Shown piece after piece: positions 1 to 8,147 of a stretch of DNA of 47,702 bases. The stretch's first letter is position 1; the number at the start of each line of letters is the position of its first letter. The notes under the pieces were generated by a model. It made no database searches, had not been told where the DNA came from, and saw only the letters and a list, made by a program, of their open reading frames with translations. The translations under genes were made by a program, and so were the position numbers. The DNA is taken from contig CAMWTP010000042.1 in assembly GCA_947177165.1 (NCBI GenBank), forward strand, positions 1 through 47,702, read 5' to 3'. The DNA comes from an uncultured Lachnospiraceae bacterium. Lineage in GTDB: Bacteria > Bacillota > Clostridia > Lachnospirales > Lachnospiraceae.

Positions 1-1
1 A

Positions 2-301
2 TTACAGCAAGTAATTATTTTCCCGGTTTGCAATCTGCAAACCAACTAATTTGTAGGTTGCATATCCTCCCATAACCAGTGGCTCTGCTTTGCAAATTTC
101 TTCTGCTTCTTCACGGCTCTCTGTTTTTAGGATATACATACCTGCCATTCCCGGATAACCTTTAAAGACACCGCAGATTTCCAGCTTTCCCTCATCGTCC
201 AGCTTTCTTATGTTCTCAACGTGTTCCATAACTACCTGTTTTGTCATTTTATTATAGGTCTTGCTTTTCTCAATCATCATCATGTACATCAATTTTTCCA
301 T
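2..301 (-). CDS. YciI-like (YCII-related) small protein
   Basis: A complete 99-residue protein starting MEKLMYMMMI; the stop codon TAA lies at the very edge of the window (2-4). A good Shine-Dalgarno site (AAGGAG) sits about 9 bases before the ATG at 301. The sequence has the small ferredoxin-like look of the YCII-related family: a strand-rich N-terminus, a central helix (HVENIRKLDDEGKL), a GVFKGYPGMAGMYIL strand and a helix of acidic residues (SREEAEEICKAEP) followed by a GGYATYKL strand. Members of the family are small cytoplasmic proteins of uncertain, possibly dehydrochlorinase- or lactone-related, activity. No partner gene is visible because the window ends here. Family assignment is from the motif pattern only. 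Confidence 0.75.
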   Translation of the reverse strand: MEKLMYMMMIEKSKTYNKMTKQVVMEHVENIRKLDDEGKLEICGVFKGYPGMAGMYILKTESREEAEEICKAEPLVMGGYATYKLVGLQIANRENNYLL

Positions 302-413
302 ACGATTTTCTCCTTTACATTCTATGGGGATTCACTGAGGGTATTATACTATATTTATCCGGCAATAGCAATCTGTCTGTCATTTTCCGGAAGCAAACTT
401 ATAGCCCGGTTAC

Positions 414-466
414 AATTCACACCTACGCCAGTTTTTATCAGCTTATACGTTATTGAGGTGTGAATT
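414..466. repeat. 11-bp perfect inverted repeat, 31-bp spacer
   Basis: AATTCACACCT at 414-424 is exactly mirrored by AGGTGTGAATT at 456-466. It lies upstream of the YciI-like gene and at the left edge of a decayed stretch. It could be an operator pair for the leftward gene or the terminal repeat of a small lost element. No transposase or target duplication is visible. Confidence 0.45.
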
Positions 467-835
467 ATAACAATTTTTGCACACAAATTGATAAAGGGCA
501 TCAATTTGGCGCATGATGCCCACTACTTTGGTGGACGTCTGAACAGTAACATAGCCCGCGCCTATAACGGTCTTTATGTAGGTTTAGTTTTGTCAAGATA
601 TTAGGAATTGGCAGAGGCTTCCGTAGCCGTCGGCGTTCGTGGAAATATGTATAACTGGCCTGTTATGTCCATTTCCATAATGCCTGTCTTTTGATCTTTG
701 ATTTCTTTGGTTCGGAATAGTGTGGTGCTGGCGGACTATCTCTTGTTTTCGGTTTCTTGCTTCTCTACCGTATATGGGCATTCTCACGCGGCTTGTAAAG
801 CCATAATTTGCAGCGCCGTGCAAAGTCTGGGCTGA
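464..835 (+). pseudogene. decayed coding stretch of unknown family
   Basis: One forward frame runs from 464 to the TGA at 833-835 with only two internal stops (TAG at 602-604 and a TGA near 690). Its residues look protein-like, for example AHDAHYFGGRLNSNIARAYN just before the first stop, and later SLISLVRNSVVLADYLLF. There is no start codon with a ribosome site, and I do not recognise the family. The simplest reading is the remains of a gene or mobile-element fragment that ended at the hairpin at 835-870. An alternative is that the frame is open by chance; the minus strand also carries an 85-codon open frame here. Confidence 0.35.
485..521. other. two overlapping 8-bp inverted repeats
   Basis: AAATTGAT (485-492) pairs with ATCAATTT (500-507), and GGGCATCA (496-503) pairs with TGATGCCC (514-521). 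The two hairpins share bases 496-507 and so are mutually exclusive. Such an arrangement can be a regulatory switch or a nicking/origin-type structure, but nothing nearby supports a specific role. Confidence 0.35.
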
Positions 836-870
836 ACGGTAACCCAACACGCTCTAAAGAGCCGTTTTTT
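835..870 (+). terminator. Rho-independent terminator
   Basis: An outer pairing AACGG (835-839) with CCGTT (862-866) encloses GCTCT/AGAGC, followed by a run of six T at 865-870. It ends transcription coming from the decayed stretch and insulates the ileS promoter that starts two bases later. Confidence 0.55.
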
Positions 871-872
871 AC

Positions 873-902
873 TTGACAAGTGCGAGGGGGGCAGTTTATA
901 CT
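873..902 (+). promoter_or_regulatory. ileS (T-box) promoter
   Basis: A perfect -35 TTGACA (873-878) and a -10 TATACT (897-902), separated by 18 bases. Transcription would begin near 909 and run straight into the T-box leader. Confidence 0.8.
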
Positions 903-944
903 GATACTATATTTTATAAAATTTTATATTTGTGTGATTTTAAA

Positions 945-1276
945 GACGATGACGGAGACAGTACGCAGTATCAGAAAGTTGCAGAGAGCTGGGAGCATTC
1001 GGTGGGAGCCAGTACAAGTATGATATTGTCGAAGATCACTCCTGAGTTGCAGGCTGAAATGTTCTGGCTGGTCTGGAAGGAAATAGGGCGGCGTATTTTT
1101 GACTTGACGGGTATCGGAGCAGAATAGGTACTGACGCATTTCCCGGCGTTATAGGGGACGTGTATAAAAGTTTTTGATGCCTTTCTGGAAAGTGAGGATA
1201 AAGACGGAGTACGCTGTAATTAGGTGGTATAACGATAGTGAGGCTCTCGTCCTATTTACAGGATAAGAGCCTTTTT
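945..1276 (+). promoter_or_regulatory. T-box riboswitch, isoleucine-specific
   Basis: The leader has the canonical T-box landmarks in order: the AGAGAGCTGGG and GGTGGGAGCCAG elements of Stem I (about 990-1012), a specifier region GAAGATCACTCCTGAG in which the codon ATC (Ile) lies at 1035-1037, the T-box bulge sequence TTAGGTGGTATAACG (about 1220-1234), and a terminator hairpin AGGCTCT...AGAGCCT with a T run at 1241-1276. Uncharged tRNA-Ile would pair with the ATC specifier and the TGG of the T-box and favour the antiterminator. The downstream gene is isoleucyl-tRNA synthetase, which matches the specifier. An apparent 84-codon frame through this region is explained by the RNA and is not a gene. 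Confidence 0.9.
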
Positions 1277-1383
1277 ATGCACAGAGGTGTGTAAGGAAAT
1301 TAGCAGATTTGCTGTATGCATCTCGCGTGATGAGCAGGGAAAGCAGTCCCCGCTCAATTATAATAGATGGAGGGAGAAGGAAA

Positions 1384-4300
1384 ATGTATAACAAGGTAGA
1401 CACAAACCTCAATTTTGTGGACAGAGAGAAAAATGTCGAAAAATTCTGGAAGGACAATGATATTTTCAAAAAGAGTATGGACAGCCGTAAGGAGGGTGAG
1501 ACCTACACCTTCTATGACGGACCGCCGACTGCAAATGGCAAGCCGCATATCGGACACGTACTGACGCGTGTCATCAAGGACATGATCCCGCGCTACCGCA
1601 CCATGAAAGGATATATGGTGCCGAGAAAGGCTGGATGGGACACACATGGCCTTCCCGTTGAGCTTGAGGTCGAGAAGCTTCTGGGGCTGAATGGCAAGGA
1701 GCAGATCGAAGAGTACGGCATGGAACCCTTTATCAAGAAGTGCAAGGAATCCGTGTGGAAGTACAAGGGAATGTGGGAGGATTTCTCGGGAACGGTCGGT
1801 TTCTGGGCGGATATGGATGATCCCTATGTCACTTACCACGACAATTTTATTGAGTCAGAGTGGTGGGCGTTGAAAGAAATCTGGAATAAAAAGCTTTTGT
1901 ACAAGGGCTTTAAGATTGTACCTTACTGTCCGAGATGCGGGACACCGCTGTCCTCGCAGGAGGTTGCGCAGGGCTATAAGACGGTCAAGGAACGCTCGGC
2001 AGTGGTTCGGTTTAAAGTAGTCGGTGAGGACGCGTATTTCCTCGCATGGACGACAACACCGTGGACACTTCCGTCAAACGTGGCGCTCTGCGTAAATCCT
2101 GACGAGACTTACTGCAGGGTAAAAGCTGTCGACGGTTATACCTACTATATGGCAGAGGCGCTTCTCGACAAGGTGCTTGGCAAGTTAGCGGAGAATGAGG
2201 GCGACAAGGTTTATGAAGTGTTAGAGACATACAAAGGTACTGACTTAGAGCGCAAAGCGTATGAGCCGCTGTTTGACTTTGCGGCAGGCATCATAGAAAA
2301 ACAGCGCAAAAAGGCGCATTTTATCACCTGTGACAACTATGTCACCATGACAGACGGTACTGGTATCGTACACATTGCACCGGCGTTTGGTGAGGATGAC
2401 GCCAATGTCGGCAGAAAGTATGATCTGCCGTTTGTACAGCTTGTAAATGGCAAGGGTGAGATGACAGAGGAGACCTCCTATGCAGGTGTCTTTGTGAAGA
2501 AGGCCGATCCGATGATCCTGAAAGATTTGGAGGAGAAAGGGCTTTTGTTTGATGCACCGAAATTTGAGCACGAGTACCCGCACTGCTGGCGCTGTGACAC
2601 GCCGCTGATCTACTATGCGCGCGAGTCTTGGTTTATCAAGATGACGGCTGTGAAGGATGACTTGGTAAGAAATAACAATACAGTAAACTGGATTCCGGAG
2701 TCTATCGGCAAGGGACGGTTTGGCGACTGGCTTGAGAATATCCAGGACTGGGGTATCTCGCGCAACCGCTATTGGGGTACACCGCTCAATGTGTGGGAGT
2801 GCGAGTGCGGTCATCAGGAGTGCATCGGCAGCAGACAGGAGCTTGCAGACAGAAGCAAAAACCCCGATGCCGCACAGGTTGAGCTGCACAGACCATATAT
2901 CGATGCAGTGACTTTCCAGTGTCCCGACTGCGGCAAGGAGATGCACAGGGTTCCGGAGGTAATCGACTGCTGGTTTGACTCCGGCGCAATGCCGTTTGCA
3001 CAGCATCACTATCCGTTTGAGAATAAGGAGTTGTTTGAGCAGCAGTTTCCAGCACAGTTTATCTCCGAGGCAGTTGACCAGACACGCGGCTGGTTCTACT
3101 CGCTGATGGCAGAATCTACACTTTTGTTTAATAAAGCGCCTTATGAGAATGTCATTGTGCTCGGCCATGTCCAGGACGAGAATGGACAGAAGATGTCAAA
3201 GTCAAAGGGCAATGCGGTTGATCCGTTTGAGGCGCTTGAAACCTATGGAGCAGATGCAATCCGATGGTATTTCTATGTCAATTCCGCGCCATGGCTTCCG
3301 AACCGTTTTCACGGAAAGGCCGTGCAGGAGGGACAGCGCAAGTTCATGGGTACTTTGTGGAATACCTACGCATTTTTCGTGCTCTATGCAAATATCGATG
3401 CGTTTGACGCGACGAAGTACACACTTGCGTACGACAAGCTTTCCGTGATGGATAAGTGGCTGTTGTCAAAACTCAATACAGTGGTCGGCGAAGTGGATAA
3501 CAATCTGGAAAATTACAGGATTCCCGAGGCGGCGAGGGCGCTGCAGGAGTTTGTTGACGAGATGAGCAACTGGTATGTAAGGCGCAGCCGTGAGCGCTTC
3601 TGGGCAAAGGGCATGGAGCAGGATAAGATTAATGCATATATGACGCTTTACACCGCTCTTGTGACAATCTCAAAGGCCGCGGCACCGATGATTCCGTTTA
3701 TGACAGAGGATATCTACCGGAATCTCGTGTGCAGCATCGACAAGTCCGCACCGGAGAGCATTCATCTGTGCGACTTCCCGACCGTGGATACACAGTTTAT
3801 CGACAAGCAGCTGGAAGCAGATATGGAGGCAGTCTTAAAGACAGTGGTCATGGGACGCGCCTGCAGAAATACGGCAAATATCAAGAACAGACAGCCGATC
3901 AGTGCGATGTTTATCAAAGCGCCGTTTACGCTGGGTGAATTTTACCAGGAGATTATCGAGGATGAGCTGAATGTCAAGAAGGTCGTGTTTACGGACGATG
4001 TCAGGGAGTTCACGACATACACGTTCAAGCCGCAGTTAAAGACTGTCGGACCGAAGTATGGAAAGCAGCTGGGCGGCATCAAGGAGAAGCTCTCATCGAT
4101 CGATGGAAATGCGGCGATGGATGAGCTGAAGGCAAACGGCTTTATCACGTTTGATGTTAATGGCGCTGAGGTAAAGCTTGCGGAGGAGGATTTGCTGATC
4201 GACATCTCCCAGAAGGAAGGGTATGTGACAGAGGCAGACAACACAGTCACCGTCGTACTTGATACGAACCTGACAGATGCACTTGTCGAGGAGGGCTTTG

Positions 4301-4539
4301 TCTATGAGGTGATCAGTAAGGTGCAGACTATGCGCAAGGACTCCGGCTTTGAGGTGATGGATCACATCAAGGTGTACATCAGCGGCAATGATAGGATTGC
4401 GCAGGTTGTGCAGAAGAATGAGAAAGCGATCGGCGAAAAGGTTCTGGCGGATGCGTTTGTGTACGGGGAAAGTGTATTGCCCAATGCCAGGGAATGGAAT
4501 GTCAATGGAGAGAATGTAACGATTGGTGTGGAGCGATGA
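1384..4539 (+). CDS. ileS: isoleucyl-tRNA synthetase, long (type 2) form
   Basis: A 1051-residue class I aminoacyl-tRNA synthetase that charges tRNA-Ile in the cytoplasm. The HIGH motif is at residues 55-58 and KMSKS at 603-607. Between them lies the CP1 editing domain with the WTTTPWTLPSN segment, and after KMSKS comes the anticodon-binding domain (NWYVRRSRERFW). The length and C-terminal extension fit the eukaryote-like IleRS2 class, often naturally insensitive to mupirocin. The ATG at 1384 is chosen because GGAGGGAG lies 8 bases upstream; a longer open frame back to 1309 has no ribosome site. The 107 bases between the T-box terminator and the start carry a second small hairpin (GAGCAGGGA at 1332 with TCCCCGCTC at 1347). 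No terminator follows, so the hydrolase 55 bases downstream may be cotranscribed. Confidence 0.97.
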   Translation: MYNKVDTNLNFVDREKNVEKFWKDNDIFKKSMDSRKEGETYTFYDGPPTANGKPHIGHVLTRVIKDMIPRYRTMKGYMVPRKAGWDTHGLPVELEVEKLLGLNGKEQIEEYGMEPFIKKCKESVWKYKGMWEDFSGTVGFWADMDDPYVTYHDNFIESEWWALKEIWNKKLLYKGFKIVPYCPRCGTPLSSQEVAQGYKTVKERSAVVRFKVVGEDAYFLAWTTTPWTLPSNVALCVNPDETYCRVKAVDGYTYYMAEALLDKVLGKLAENEGDKVYEVLETYKGTDLERKAYEPLFDFAAGIIEKQRKKAHFITCDNYVTMTDGTGIVHIAPAFGEDDANVGRKYDLPFVQLVNGKGEMTEETSYAGVFVKKADPMILKDLEEKGLLFDAPKFEHEYPHCWRCDTPLIYYARESWFIKMTAVKDDLVRNNNTVNWIPESIGKGRFGDWLENIQDWGISRNRYWGTPLNVWECECGHQECIGSRQELADRSKNPDAAQVELHRPYIDAVTFQCPDCGKEMHRVPEVIDCWFDSGAMPFAQHHYPFENKELFEQQFPAQFISEAVDQTRGWFYSLMAESTLLFNKAPYENVIVLGHVQDENGQKMSKSKGNAVDPFEALETYGADAIRWYFYVNSAPWLPNRFHGKAVQEGQRKFMGTLWNTYAFFVLYANIDAFDATKYTLAYDKLSVMDKWLLSKLNTVVGEVDNNLENYRIPEAARALQEFVDEMSNWYVRRSRERFWAKGMEQDKINAYMTLYTALVTISKAAAPMIPFMTEDIYRNLVCSIDKSAPESIHLCDFPTVDTQFIDKQLEADMEAVLKTVVMGRACRNTANIKNRQPISAMFIKAPFTLGEFYQEIIEDELNVKKVVFTDDVREFTTYTFKPQLKTVGPKYGKQLGGIKEKLSSIDGNAAMDELKANGFITFDVNGAEVKLAEEDLLIDISQKEGYVTEADNTVTVVLDTNLTDALVEEGFVYEVISKVQTMRKDSGFEVMDHIKVYISGNDRIAQVVQKNEKAIGEKVLADAFVYGESVLPNAREWNVNGENVTIGVER

Positions 4540-4594
4540 TGAGAGACTTGTGCACGCACAGACGGGTGGATTGTATGAGGGAGAGTAGGTTAAC

Positions 4595-5659
4595 ATGAGG
4601 AAAAAGGTCAGACTCGGAAAGATTATTTTGCTGGTAGTCGGCGTGCTGCTTGTGATTTTTGTTGTTGTGTCATTTGCCCTGATCAATCATTATATGAAAC
4701 AGTATTTTAACCGGAGCGAGCAGGAGCTGTATTCAGAGTATATGCGCTGGGCAGACTACGAGGATTTTGAGCGGGAGACGGTGACGTTTCCCTCTGGAGA
4801 TGAGACGCTGACAGGCTATATCTATGGAATGGACAATTTATCAAAGGGGCTGGTGGTGATATCCCACGGGCTCGGAGGAGATTCAGAGGGGTATATCAGC
4901 GAGACGAAATATTTCGTAGACAACGGATTTATGGTATTTGCCTATGATAATACTGGGAGCGGGGCCTCGACGGGGGACAGCTGCATCGGACTTGTGCAGT
5001 CGGTGATCGATCTGGACAACGCGCTGACCTATGTGGAGCAGAATCCGGTGTTTGACGGACTTCCCATCTGTCTCTACGGGCACAGCTGGGGCGGTTTTGC
5101 GACAACGGCTATCCTGAATTACGACCATGATATTATCGCAGTTGCGAGTCTGGCCGGATACAATGACAGCCTGGAGGAGATGACCTATGTGGGCAAAAGT
5201 CTTCTCGGTTCGTTTGCCTATATAGAGAAGCCATTTATCTGGCTGACCCTGCGCGCGACATTTGGCGATCGGATGAAGCTTACCGCAGCGAACGGAATCA
5301 ACCGTGCAAAGCATACGGCAGTGATGATTATTCAGGGGGATCTGGATGATTTCGTCGGCTTTGACGGTCCCTGCATCTATGCCAACCGGGATAAGATTAC
5401 GAGAGAGGATGTAGAGTTCGTACTGCTCGAGGGCAGGGAACACGGCAATCTGATGATGGATCACAGCGAGAAGCGTCTGGCGTATATGGAACAGCTGAAT
5501 GAGGAGTACAACTATATACTGGAAGAGTACCAGAATGAGATTCCGGATGATATTATGAAAGCGTGGAATAATACGATCGACAAGGAACTGACGTCGCGGC
5601 TGGACGAGGAACTATTTGAGAAAATTGTTGCTTTTTATATGGAAGCGATCGGTGAATAG
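4595..5659 (+). CDS. membrane-anchored alpha/beta hydrolase
   Basis: A 354-residue serine hydrolase. Residues 8-30 form one hydrophobic N-terminal segment, so the enzyme is probably tethered to the membrane with the catalytic domain outside. The oxyanion strand reads SHGLGG (90-95), the nucleophile elbow is GHSWGG (Ser164), a candidate acid is in QGDLDD (249-252), and the catalytic histidine is in GREHGN (His283). The family includes esterases, lipases and peptidases related to BAAT/YqiA types; the substrate cannot be read from sequence. It follows ileS by 55 bases with no terminator between, and ends at a strong terminator. The ATG is preceded by GGGAGAG. Confidence 0.88.
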   Translation: MRKKVRLGKIILLVVGVLLVIFVVVSFALINHYMKQYFNRSEQELYSEYMRWADYEDFERETVTFPSGDETLTGYIYGMDNLSKGLVVISHGLGGDSEGYISETKYFVDNGFMVFAYDNTGSGASTGDSCIGLVQSVIDLDNALTYVEQNPVFDGLPICLYGHSWGGFATTAILNYDHDIIAVASLAGYNDSLEEMTYVGKSLLGSFAYIEKPFIWLTLRATFGDRMKLTAANGINRAKHTAVMIIQGDLDDFVGFDGPCIYANRDKITREDVEFVLLEGREHGNLMMDHSEKRLAYMEQLNEEYNYILEEYQNEIPDDIMKAWNNTIDKELTSRLDEELFEKIVAFYMEAIGE

Positions 5660-5663
5660 CGTG

Positions 5664-5703
5664 TTAAAAAAATCGAGTGGGCAGAGCCGGCTCGATTTTT
5701 TCA
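5664..5703 (+). terminator. Rho-independent terminator
   Basis: AATCGAG and CTCGATT arms followed by a T run, directly after the hydrolase stop codon. It separates the ileS-hydrolase unit from the sigma factor operon. Confidence 0.85.
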
Positions 5704-5722
5704 TTGTCTTTTTTGGGGATTT

Positions 5723-5751
5723 TGAAACGAATGATACGAAACTGGGATATA
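5723..5751 (+). promoter_or_regulatory. possible ECF-type autoregulated promoter
   Basis: TGAAAC (5723-5728), the -35 core used by many ECF sigma factors, is followed after 17 bases by GATATA (5746-5751), just upstream of the sigma gene. ECF operons usually drive themselves; the -10 match is only moderate. Confidence 0.4.
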
Positions 5752-5770
5752 AAGAGTAGGAGGTGGGGAG

Positions 5771-6286
5771 ATGCACAAAAAAGAGAAAGGCGGTGTGGAT
5801 ATGGACACAGTATATCAGGAGTATGCAGAACTGGTGTATCGTTTTCTGTACGCACACACGCATGATGCGGACTGGTCGCAGGAGTTAATGCAGGAGACCT
5901 TTCTGCGCGCAGTGGATTCAATATCGCGCTATGATGGTTCCTGTAAGCTGTCTGTATGGCTCTGCCAGATCGCAAAGCATATTCTCTGGCAGGAGCTGCG
6001 CAGGAAGAAGCGGATGGACACTGTGGAGCTGACAGAGGAATTTCCCGACACCTCCGGCACTGACGGGGAGACAAGTGTGATTCGCAGGGAGAGCACACAG
6101 GCGCTGTACCACGCGATTCATCTGCTCCCGGAGATGGAGAAAGAGGTGGTTCTATATCGCATGACTGGGGAGCTCTCCTTCCGCCAGATTGGAGAAATTC
6201 TTGGAAAAAGCGAGAACTGGAGCAGGACCGTGTTTTACCGCGCGAAACAGAAGATCAGGAAGGAGTTGGAGAAATATGAATTGTGA
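5771..6286 (+). CDS. ECF-type RNA polymerase sigma factor
   Basis: A 171-residue sigma-70 family factor. Region 2 covers about residues 14-75 (YRFLYAHTHDADWSQELMQE, then RAVDSISRYDG and the SVWLCQIAKHILWQELRRKK segment that contacts the -10). Region 4 is the HTH at about 113-165 (LPEMEKEVVLYR, LSFRQIGEILGKSENWSRTV). AGGAGG lies 7 bases before the ATG at 5771; an in-frame Met at residue 11 is a weaker alternative. Its stop overlaps the start of the downstream gene by 11 bases, the usual arrangement of a sigma factor with its anti-sigma factor. The inducing signal is unknown. Confidence 0.93.
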   Translation: MHKKEKGGVDMDTVYQEYAELVYRFLYAHTHDADWSQELMQETFLRAVDSISRYDGSCKLSVWLCQIAKHILWQELRRKKRMDTVELTEEFPDTSGTDGETSVIRRESTQALYHAIHLLPEMEKEVVLYRMTGELSFRQIGEILGKSENWSRTVFYRAKQKIRKELEKYEL

Positions 6287-7190
6287 CATTATCAGGGATT
6301 TGATACCGGGCTATATTGACGGTGTGCTCAGCGAGGCGGGCAGCAGTGCAGTGCGGGAGCACCTGGAAGACTGCGGGGAATGCAGGTATTTTTTTGCGGA
6401 CATAAAGGAGGATATGGAACTTCAGCACGAAAAACAGCAAAAAGAGAATGACGCTGGAGAGCGGGCTGCTCTTGACGGCTTCAAAAAGATACGCAGACGT
6501 ACCAGATGCCTCAAAACGGCAGCTGCATTTGGGGGGATACTGCTGGCTGTACTGGTGATGGGGGTATTTTTCAAAGTTTATGTGGCAGGACGTCCCCTGG
6601 AGCAAAGTGCAGTGATGACTTCCAGTCTTGAGTACGATGATCAGACGGACAGTCTCACGATAAACGGCTATATAACATATGCAGGTAATCGTATCAGCCG
6701 TGTGATATGGAAGGAGAATCCGGGCGACGACAGTCGTATTGACTTGTTTGTCTATGCGGCAGAAACGCTTCCCTTTGGAAAAGAGGAAGAGGAGTTCTCC
6801 GTTACCATACCGGATATGAAGGGAAAAGTGGTCTATATTGTTGGATCGGATTACGACCAGGTTCAGATTTATGACTGGCAGAACGATCATATAGAACTAA
6901 TGTTTGAATTGAAAGAAGAAATATATGAGCGTGTAGATCCCGGCTGGAGCGCGGAGACCGTCTGGTTAAGTCCGGTCCGGGGGCTTCATATGGTTGACGG
7001 GATGGAAGGGATTCTATATAGCGCATCGCTCCTGGTGGGAGACGATGCATGGTATTGGAATCTTGGCTATACAACCGTTACCCATGGAGAGATGGAAGAT
7101 GTGGGCTTTGATATCTGGATATCACTCGAGGAACCACACCAGATTCGTCTCTATGATTATGGGGCGGGGACATACAGGGAAGTTCCGTAA
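6276..7190 (+). CDS. anti-sigma factor with zinc-finger and membrane anchor
   Basis: A 304-residue protein. The N-terminus has the zf-HC2 anti-sigma pattern: Cys3, then His29-x3-Cys33-x2-Cys36 (HLEDCGEC). A lysine/arginine-rich stretch precedes one transmembrane segment at about 81-103, leaving roughly 200 residues outside the membrane as a sensor domain with no recognised fold. It should hold the ECF factor encoded just upstream at the membrane until a signal arrives. Translation is coupled: the ATG at 6276 lies inside the sigma gene, 10 bases after AGGAAGGAG. A longer open frame starting at 6189 lies wholly inside the sigma coding sequence and is not the start. Confidence 0.88.
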   Translation: MNCDIIRDLIPGYIDGVLSEAGSSAVREHLEDCGECRYFFADIKEDMELQHEKQQKENDAGERAALDGFKKIRRRTRCLKTAAAFGGILLAVLVMGVFFKVYVAGRPLEQSAVMTSSLEYDDQTDSLTINGYITYAGNRISRVIWKENPGDDSRIDLFVYAAETLPFGKEEEEFSVTIPDMKGKVVYIVGSDYDQVQIYDWQNDHIELMFELKEEIYERVDPGWSAETVWLSPVRGLHMVDGMEGILYSASLLVGDDAWYWNLGYTTVTHGEMEDVGFDIWISLEEPHQIRLYDYGAGTYREVP

Positions 7191-7191
7191 A

Positions 7192-7219
7192 ACAGCATGG
7201 CACTTTTGTGCCATGCTGT
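7192..7219. terminator. bidirectional hairpin between convergent genes
   Basis: A perfect 12-bp stem (ACAGCATGGCAC at 7192-7203, GTGCCATGCTGT at 7208-7219) with a 4-base loop, between the ends of the anti-sigma gene and the leftward nuclease gene. The T tract is short on both strands (TTTT on the minus strand). Confidence 0.65.
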
Positions 7220-7228
7220 AATTGAATG

Positions 7229-8131
7229 TCAAAGTGCGTCTGACTGCATGCTGGCAAGTAGTTCTTTTAGTCTGGCGATTTCGAGATCTTTGTCAGCATT
7301 AGATTGGGACAAAGCAGCATTAGATTGAGACAAAGCAGCATTGGCCCGCTTTAAGTGCTCAATCTCGGCATTTTGATGCCGCTCATAGGCTTCAAACTCA
7401 GCTCTTCTGCGGCAGAGTTCTCTGATATTCTCGTCGGAGCTCAGCTCAAAGATCGTGTTCGCCGCCGCCCGCATATATTGATTTGTCGCAGCCATAGATT
7501 TCAACTCCTTCCATGTCTTTGCCTTGAAAAAGGCAGCCCATTTGTCAAGCTTATATAGGCGGTCGCCTGCAGTTGCCAGTGCGATGCTGTTCAACTCTAT
7601 AATGGACAGCTGAAGCTTGTCTGTATAGATTCTGTTTGTTTTGATGTTTTGGAGCATATATGTTGCATAAAACTCAGGAGATTCTGGAAACAGGGTAAAG
7701 TCAATAAAGCTGACCTGGATTACCGGTTCCACAGTAATATAATCCTGCCCTTTGCAGACATTGTCAAAAGAGCGGCAAAGATAACTGAGGGAGCGCTCCT
7801 TCCAGCTGCCATAATTGACAATCTGCATCTCGAGATTCAACCTTGAACTATTGTTAATAGAAACATTAATATCAAGAATAAAATCTTTGTTTTCAAATGA
7901 TTGACCAAGAATAACCGGATTCTGGATCTCCACGTCAAGTGATTCCGGATCGACATGTAAGAGTGCACCTACAATGCCTGCGAGCACCCTTTTATTTGTT
8001 TGCAGAACAGCCCGGAACATGTAGTCATTTGTCATGTTGTACATGATTTTGCCGTTTACTGTTTCAAGAGTTTGTTCTGTAGTTCTTTTATCTGTGTAAA
8101 GCATCTGTATATTAGCTGCCTTGCTCTCCAT
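7229..8131 (-). CDS. Rpn-family PD-(D/E)XK nuclease/putative transposase
   Basis: A 300-residue protein of the Rpn/'PD-(D/E)XK nuclease family transposase' group (recombination-promoting nucleases). The core begins at about residue 30 with MTNDYMFRAVLQ, continues through LDVEIQNPVI, and has the catalytic pattern ILDINVSIN...LNLEMQIVNY, which supplies the D...E-x-Q residues. The C-terminal 70 residues are a charged coiled coil with a tandem AALSQSN repeat. These proteins cut DNA and are linked to RecA-independent recombination. The first ATG (8131) has no clear ribosome site, nor do the next two Mets. It converges on the anti-sigma gene. Confidence 0.85.
   Translation of the reverse strand: MESKAANIQMLYTDKRTTEQTLETVNGKIMYNMTNDYMFRAVLQTNKRVLAGIVGALLHVDPESLDVEIQNPVILGQSFENKDFILDINVSINNSSRLNLEMQIVNYGSWKERSLSYLCRSFDNVCKGQDYITVEPVIQVSFIDFTLFPESPEFYATYMLQNIKTNRIYTDKLQLSIIELNSIALATAGDRLYKLDKWAAFFKAKTWKELKSMAATNQYMRAAANTIFELSSDENIRELCRRRAEFEAYERHQNAEIEHLKRANAALSQSNAALSQSNADKDLEIARLKELLASMQSDAL
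7295..7344 (-). repeat. 21-bp tandem repeat inside nuclease gene
   Basis: Two near-identical 21-base units (7295-7315 and 7316-7336, one base different) and the first 8 bases of a third. They encode seven-residue AALSQSN repeats of the C-terminal coiled coil. Because the unit is a multiple of three, copy-number change would alter coil length without breaking the frame. Confidence 0.8.
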
Positions 8132-8147
8132 TTGTGGTTAAAATATA

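Noticed and set aside
593..850. 85-codon minus-strand frame in the decayed stretch
   Set aside because: No ribosome site, biased Arg/His/Gln composition, and the opposite strand reads more like a real protein; neither is an intact gene.
873..1127. 84-codon open frame before ileS
   Set aside because: It starts on the -35 box itself and is fully covered by the T-box leader; no ribosome site.
2245..3168. 307-codon frame antisense to ileS
   Set aside because: Shadow of ileS on the opposite strand; no ribosome site and atypical composition.
7295..7344. CRISPR-like array
   Set aside because: The 21-base units are direct in-frame coding repeats without unique spacers.
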